Shown here piece after piece: positions 51,725-55,769 of a stretch of 55,769 bases of DNA. Made by a program: the position numbers and the translations under genes. This stretch comes from Marivita cryptomonadis (GTDB taxonomy: Bacteria; Pseudomonadota; Alphaproteobacteria; Rhodobacterales; Rhodobacteraceae). The DNA is taken from NCBI RefSeq assembly GCF_002115725.1, contig NZ_JFKD01000022.1:1-55769 (forward strand), written 5' to 3'. Position 1 is the first letter of the stretch. Each line of letters opens with the position of its first letter. A model generated the notes under the pieces. It worked only from the letters and a program-made list of their open reading frames with translations, did not search any database and was not told where the DNA came from.

Positions 51725-52534
51725 ATGATGACTTTGTGTGACATGGCGGTGGATGTTCTGACCACCGCAGAAGGACGTGAAAAAACGGCCAAGTCCCGGG
51801 ACTATGCGGCGCACTGGTTTGCCGCGCGCAATGCCGGTACGCCGATCCCGATCGGCACTGCCGCACCACCGCTGCGCCCATCTCGGCCCGATGCGCCGGA
51901 ACTGCTGGATCCCCGCGATGTGCCCAAGCGCAAACCCGGCAGTCCGCAGGGACGGATCGCACTGCTGCACGCAGTGGCGCATATCGAATTGAACGCGGTG
52001 GACTTGCACTGGGACATCATCCCACGTTTTGCCCATGTCCCCATGCCGATGGGGTTCTATGATGACTGGGTCAAGGCGGCGGACGAGGAATCCAAGCATT
52101 TCAACCTGATGTGCGACTGCCTTGAAGAACAGGGCGGCTTTTATGGTGCCCTGCCTGCCCATGCGGGCATGTGGCGTGCAGCCGAAGATACGGTGGACGA
52201 TTTCATGGGGCGGCTTGCCGTTGTCCCCATGGTTCTCGAGGCGCGCGGTTTGGATGTAACGCCCGGCATGATCGAGATCTTCCGCAAGGCCGACGCCACC
52301 AGCGCGGTTGCTGCATTGGAAACCATCTATTCCGAAGAGGTGTCCCACGTCGCCTATGGATCGAAGTGGTTTCACTTCTTGTGCGGGCGGCACGAACACG
52401 ACCCGAAAGATGCGTTTCACACCCTTGTGCGGCGTTATTTCAAAGGCGCGTTGAAGCCGCCGTTCAACGAGGAAAAACGCGCCGAAGCCGGCTTGCCGCC
52501 TGATTTTTACTGGCCTCTGACCGAAACAAACTGA
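51725..52534 (+). CDS. DUF455 ferritin-like protein
   Basis: A protein of about 269 residues with ferritin-like helices: LLHAVAHIELNAVDLHWDIIPRF holds E/H metal-ligand positions, with DDWVKAADEESKHFNLMCDCLEEQGGFYG and LETIYSEEVSHVAYGSKWFHFL supplying further Glu and His residues, consistent with a diiron or other metal centre. DUF455 function is unknown; relatives are often noted near stress genes. The start is uncertain. I take ATG 51725, which begins the conserved TLCDMAVDVLTTAEGREKTA, but GTG 51662 has a good TGAGG site five bases upstream and would add 21 residues. It is 153 bp beyond bcp. Confidence 0.88.
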   Translation: MMTLCDMAVDVLTTAEGREKTAKSRDYAAHWFAARNAGTPIPIGTAAPPLRPSRPDAPELLDPRDVPKRKPGSPQGRIALLHAVAHIELNAVDLHWDIIPRFAHVPMPMGFYDDWVKAADEESKHFNLMCDCLEEQGGFYGALPAHAGMWRAAEDTVDDFMGRLAVVPMVLEARGLDVTPGMIEIFRKADATSAVAALETIYSEEVSHVAYGSKWFHFLCGRHEHDPKDAFHTLVRRYFKGALKPPFNEEKRAEAGLPPDFYWPLTETN

Positions 52535-52748
52535 CTTGCCCTGCCCTTGTGGCGCGTCAGCATCGTTTTGTAAGCCCCGAAAAGATCGGCGAAATCTTGC
52601 CAATTCGGCGTCAGATCGCCCGCTTGGGCAAGCGATTGGTCCAAAAACGTTGCCAATTCATGAATCGGTCGGTAAGGCCGTAACAGATACGCGCCCGGAG
52701 TTGGGGCTCAAGAGGCGCGACCTAGGGACGGGAAAGAGGAACATACAG

Positions 52749-54062
52749 GTGCGCACACGTCTTGCGATCAAGCTGCATGGCATACTCGAACGCTTTTTTC
52801 CGGAACGCCGTTTGTTTCTGCGCTCCGACACTGACACCCGGTTCATCCGACTGAAATCCAGCACACAGGCGCTCGCGTTCGGCGGCGCCTCTCTTGTTCT
52901 GGCATGGAGCATCATCGCCACGGCCGTGCTTTTGATGGACTCGATCGGCTCTGGCAATTTCCGCGAACAGGCCCGGCGCGATCTGGAAACGTACCAGATG
53001 CGCCTGAATATCCTGTCGGAAGAACGCAACGCCCGTGCCGCCGAGGCAATCGCCGCGCAGGAACGCTTCAACACCGCTCTGGAGCAGGTGTCAGTGATGC
53101 AGACCAGCCTGCTCGACGCTGAAACCCGGCAGGCCGAACTGGAATACGGGCTAGAAGCGGTGCAGCTGAAACTGCGCGACGCAATCCGCGCCCGCGAAGA
53201 TGTCCGCACCGAACTGGCGTCCCTCATGACCGAGATTGAAGCGGGCGGCACTGGCCTTGCCTCTGCGGGCGCAATCGACAACACAACGCTTGATTTCCTG
53301 TCGGCCGCGTTGACCCGCACCGCAGAAGAGCGCGACCAGGTTGTTGCCGATGCACAGGACGCATTGATCCGCGCCGACGAGATGGCAACCGAGATCAAAC
53401 TGATGGAAGAAAAGAACGACACCATCTTCCGCCAGCTTGAAGAGGCGATGACCGTGTCGGTCAAACCGCTCGACAAAATGTTCGAAGCGGCGGGCATGAA
53501 CCCCGACACGATCCTTAATCAGGTGCGTCGCGGCTATTCCGGCCAAGGTGGCCCATTGATGCCACTGAGCTTCTCGACACGCGGCGAAGACACGTCGGAA
53601 GACGTGCTGCGCGCCAATCGTATCCTGAACCAGATGGACAGGCTGAACCTGTACCGGATTGCGGCCGAAAAAGCGCCCTTCGCGATGCCGATCAAAGATT
53701 CGTTCCGCTTTACCAGTGGATTCGGATATCGCTGGGGACGCCTGCATGCGGGCACCGATTTTGCCGGTGCACATGGCACGCCGATCTACTCCACAGCGGA
53801 CGGTGTTGTGACGTTCGCGGGCTGGCAGTCAGGATATGGTAGGCTCGTCAAGATACAGCACGAGTTCGGCATCGAGACACGCTATGCTCATAACTCAAAA
53901 CTCTACGTGACTGCGGGCCAAAGGGTCTCGCGCGGTGATCGAATTGCTGCTATGGGGAACACTGGACGCTCCACTGGCACACATCTTCACTACGAAGTCC
54001 GTGTCGGCGGCAAACCTGTCAACCCCATGATCTACATCAAGGCTGCAAACGATGTTTTCTAA
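52749..54062 (+). CDS. M23 family metallopeptidase (LytM domain, coiled-coil, membrane-anchored)
   Basis: A 437-residue envelope protein. A membrane helix at about residues 44-66 is followed by a coiled coil (about 75-240, repeated Glu/Arg/Ala-rich heptads) and a C-terminal LytM domain with HAGTDF and HLHYEV motifs (the zinc ligands H-x3-D and H-x-H), plus TSGFGYRWGRLHAG. It cleaves peptidoglycan cross-links. The start is GTG 52749 with GAGGAA eight bases upstream. It overlaps the bactofilin gene by 11 bp. M23 peptidase plus bactofilin pairs control curvature and stalk morphogenesis in other alphaproteobacteria. Confidence 0.93.
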   Translation: MRTRLAIKLHGILERFFPERRLFLRSDTDTRFIRLKSSTQALAFGGASLVLAWSIIATAVLLMDSIGSGNFREQARRDLETYQMRLNILSEERNARAAEAIAAQERFNTALEQVSVMQTSLLDAETRQAELEYGLEAVQLKLRDAIRAREDVRTELASLMTEIEAGGTGLASAGAIDNTTLDFLSAALTRTAEERDQVVADAQDALIRADEMATEIKLMEEKNDTIFRQLEEAMTVSVKPLDKMFEAAGMNPDTILNQVRRGYSGQGGPLMPLSFSTRGEDTSEDVLRANRILNQMDRLNLYRIAAEKAPFAMPIKDSFRFTSGFGYRWGRLHAGTDFAGAHGTPIYSTADGVVTFAGWQSGYGRLVKIQHEFGIETRYAHNSKLYVTAGQRVSRGDRIAAMGNTGRSTGTHLHYEVRVGGKPVNPMIYIKAANDVF

Positions 54063-54549
54063 AAGCAAAATCAATGAGCCCGGCCCCAAGGCGGACGAGG
54101 CAAGCATCCCGAAACCGGCCATGCCCGATCCGTCGCGGACTGCAACTGAATTCAAGGCCTCCGCGCCCAAGGCCAAGCCAGCGGCCTCGATCCTGTCAAG
54201 CGATCTGCACATCACCGGCAATCTCAAGACAACCGGCGACATCAATGTCGAAGGCACCGTCGAAGGCGATATCCGCGCGCACCTGCTGACCGTTGGCGAA
54301 AGCGCCACCATCAAGGGTGAAGTGGTTGCCGACGATGTGGTCGTGAATGGCCGTGTCGTAGGCCGCGTGCGTGGCCTCAAGGTTCGCCTGACCGCAACAG
54401 CGCGCGTCGAGGGTGACATCATCCACAAGACCATCGCGATTGAATCCGGTGCCCATTTCGAAGGCTCGGTGCAGCGTCAGGACGATCCGCTCAACGGTGG
54501 CAAAAAGCCCGTTGCAGCCGCCCCTGCCCCTGCCGCGTCGAACGGCTGA
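54052..54549 (+). CDS. Bactofilin (polymer-forming cytoskeletal protein)
   Basis: A 165-residue protein. A central bactofilin beta-helix (residues about 47-135: ILSSDLHITGNLKTTGDINVEGTVEGDIRAHLLTVGESATIKGEVVADDVVVNGRVVGRVRG) has the characteristic hydrophobic repeat, flanked by proline/lysine-rich disordered ends. Bactofilins polymerise without nucleotide at the inner membrane. The start overlaps the M23 gene by 11 bp, so expression is coupled, and a good terminator follows. Confidence 0.95.
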   Translation: MFSKSKINEPGPKADEASIPKPAMPDPSRTATEFKASAPKAKPAASILSSDLHITGNLKTTGDINVEGTVEGDIRAHLLTVGESATIKGEVVADDVVVNGRVVGRVRGLKVRLTATARVEGDIIHKTIAIESGAHFEGSVQRQDDPLNGGKKPVAAAPAPAASNG

Positions 54550-54574
54550 GTTTAGACGTTACCTCGTCGGACAG

Positions 54575-54601
54575 GGCCGCCTTCGGGCGGCCTTTTCTTT
54601 T
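54575..54601 (+). terminator. Rho-independent terminator after the bactofilin gene
   Basis: GGCCGCC pairs with GGCGGCC over a TTCG-type loop, followed by TTTTCTTTT. It starts 26 bases after the stop codon, only a few bases ahead of the end of the convergent EamA gene. Confidence 0.88.
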
Positions 54602-54604
54602 GGG

Positions 54605-55522
54605 TCAGCTGCGTGTCTCAGGTCGCTGAAGCGGTCGGCGCGCGCGGCGCTCGCGGTAGACAATCATCAGCCCTCCGATGACGATCAACAGCGCCCCGGG
54701 CCAGAGGTCATCCACCGGCGCTTCGTCAAAGAACAGCCAGCCCAGTGCAAATGCGATGGGGATGCCGAAATAGCTGAACGGTGCCAAGTTGCTGGGTTCG
54801 GTCATGCGGTACGCCACCACAAGGCACAGCACGGCCGATCCGCCAAACATCCCCATCAGAACAATGAAAGCCAGATCCTCGACACTGGCGATGGGCGAAA
54901 AGCCCCCAACAGCAAGGGCAAGGCAAAACGATCCCACGGCGGCAAACGCTGAACTGTGCAGGTTGAAAAGCGGTGTCGGAACCTCGGGGTCGATCAGCCG
55001 GGCGGTCACGCCGCTGAACGCATAGAGGAACGCCGCCGCAACCGGCAGCACCAGCGCCCACGTGAACGCATCCGTGCCCGGTTGCAGGATCATCATGACC
55101 CCGACGAACCCGATGGCCACCGCCAACCAGCGCACCCAGCCCACCCGTTCGCCAAGGATCGGCACCGCCAGGGCTGTGGTGAAAATTGCTGTGGTGTAGG
55201 AAATCGTCGTGGCGGTCGCAAAAGCCATGATCCCAAGCGACAGGTAGAACATGAGCTGCGCAAAGGTCACCGACAGGCCTCGTACTGCTGCCAGCTTCCA
55301 TTGCCGGATGCGCAGCGACCGCGTGCCTTTGCGCCAGCTTGCCGTCATCCAAAGGGCGATGAGGCTGGGGACCAGTCCGAACAGATTGCGATAGGCTGAA
55401 AGCTCTGCTGCGCTGTAGCGGCCTGACAGGTGTTTGATGATCAGTCCCATCAGGTCGAACAAGACCAGGGCAGCGATGCTGATCAGAATGGCGAGCACCG
55501 CCTTGTCCGACTGTTTCTGCAT
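54605..55522 (-). CDS. EamA (DMT superfamily) transporter
   Basis: A 305-residue, ten-helix transporter with two EamA repeats: first half AVLAILISIAALVLFDLMGLIIKHLSG ... TTISYTTAIFTTALAVPILGERVGW, second half VLPVAAAFLYAFSGVTARLI ... NLAPFSYFGIPIAFALGWLFFDEAPVDDLWPGALLIVIGGL. Such carriers export metabolites or amino acids; the substrate cannot be told. ATG 55522 has AAAGG seven bases upstream and begins the conserved part. Confidence 0.92.
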   Translation of the reverse strand: MQKQSDKAVLAILISIAALVLFDLMGLIIKHLSGRYSAAELSAYRNLFGLVPSLIALWMTASWRKGTRSLRIRQWKLAAVRGLSVTFAQLMFYLSLGIMAFATATTISYTTAIFTTALAVPILGERVGWVRWLAVAIGFVGVMMILQPGTDAFTWALVLPVAAAFLYAFSGVTARLIDPEVPTPLFNLHSSAFAAVGSFCLALAVGGFSPIASVEDLAFIVLMGMFGGSAVLCLVVAYRMTEPSNLAPFSYFGIPIAFALGWLFFDEAPVDDLWPGALLIVIGGLMIVYRERRARRPLQRPETRS

Positions 55523-55592
55523 GGAGACCTTTTCCCAAACGTCTCTTCCAAGGACCACGTTTCCACGCCCCTGTCGACGCAATTGCGCCCGC

Positions 55593-55769
55593 TCACAACA
55601 CCCGTTTTAGAAACGCCCGCGTGCGGGGCTCTTTCGGGTCGGAAAACAGGGTCTCGGGTGGACCTTCCTCAAGAATGCGCCCGGCATCAAGGAAACAGAC
55701 CTTGTCCGCCAATTCGCGGGCAAAGGCCATTTCATGCGTGGCCAAGATCATCGTCATGCCTTCGGTTCT
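55593..55769 (-). CDS. ABC transporter ATP-binding protein, polar amino-acid type (partial)
   Basis: Only the last 58 codons are inside the window. They hold the H-loop (ILATHEMAFARELADKV) followed by FLDAGRILEEGPPETLFSDPKEPRTRAFLKRVL, the usual C-terminus of polar amino-acid ABC ATPases (GlnQ/AapP-like). The Walker motifs would be beyond the right edge. The complete protein would energise uptake of an amino acid. Confidence 0.88.
   Translation of the reverse strand, partial: RTEGMTMILATHEMAFARELADKVCFLDAGRILEEGPPETLFSDPKEPRTRAFLKRVL

Noticed and set aside
1..55769. CRISPR array, insertion sequence or prophage
   Set aside because: No regularly spaced repeats, transposase, integrase or phage structural motifs were seen; the only repeats are short hairpins and one duplicated 20-mer.

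Overview
The window looks like a chromosomal segment from a marine member of the Rhodobacterales (Roseobacter group, Alphaproteobacteria). The evidence is GC-rich coding sequence, dense same-strand gene runs with ATGA/GTGA overlaps, an alphaproteobacterial permuted two-piece tmRNA gene, an alpha-type SspB, an RNase E with an acidic insert in its S1 region, a trgA-trgB-cysK tellurite locus as known from Rhodobacter sphaeroides, and the DMSP genes dmdA and acuI. No phage, insertion sequence or CRISPR array was recognised. Most genes are core or common accessory genes of this clade.

Layout. 0-10.5 kb: tRNA-Ser(GGA), then a minus-strand stress block: photolyase, then cfa, trgA, trgB, cysK, an MscS channel, an AlaX editing protein and a small membrane protein; the last seven are nearly contiguous. 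A cysteine-desulfurase-like enzyme follows at 9.3-10.5 kb. 10.6-20.2 kb: a DMSP/osmolyte block with a UspA protein and a BCCT transporter, a second BCCT transporter, acuI and dmdA. Upstream on the same strand is a DinB/DUF1326/DUF2182 run headed by a divergent GntR regulator with a 26-bp palindromic operator. 20.1-25.2 kb: a cluster of small hairpins, ccdA, tusA, rne and a YbaK editing protein. 25.2-29.6 kb: DUF2852, RDD, creatinase, small regulators, a methyltransferase and a haem membrane protein. 29.7-33.2 kb: fumC, sspB, a DUF1194 protein and ssrA (tmRNA), all on the minus strand. 33.2-45.8 kb: an HD oxygenase/hydrolase-like protein, a Crp/Fnr regulator with a small membrane protein, a second DUF1194 protein, a hydrolase-P450 pair, class I fructose-bisphosphate aldolase behind a LacI-type operator, DUF418, DUF924, an MFS transporter and a ThDP enzyme. 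45.8-55.8 kb: queA, a relatively AT-rich gene-poor patch, a large AsmA/YhdP-like protein, bcp, DUF455, an M23 peptidase overlapping a bactofilin, an EamA transporter and the 3' end of an amino-acid ABC ATPase.

Functional themes. (1) Oxidative, membrane and tellurite stress: photolyase, Cfa, TrgAB, CysK, MscS, Bcp. (2) DMSP demethylation: DmdA makes methylmercaptopropionate, AcuI reduces acryloyl-CoA, and the two BCCT carriers are plausible DMSP/betaine importers. (3) Trans-translation quality control: the tmRNA encodes the tag ANDNNAPVALAA and lies about 1.1 kb from the gene for SspB, the adaptor that delivers tagged proteins to ClpXP. (4) Cell shape: M23 peptidase plus bactofilin. The most interesting unexplained signals are short DNA elements: four CCTTCAAAG-core hairpins after the GntR gene, a duplicated 20-bp element before the DUF2852 gene, the palindrome touching the GntR start codon, and several palindromes ahead of dmdA, the aldolase, bcp and the Crp/Fnr gene. 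All functional calls come from reading sequence and motifs; no database search was run.
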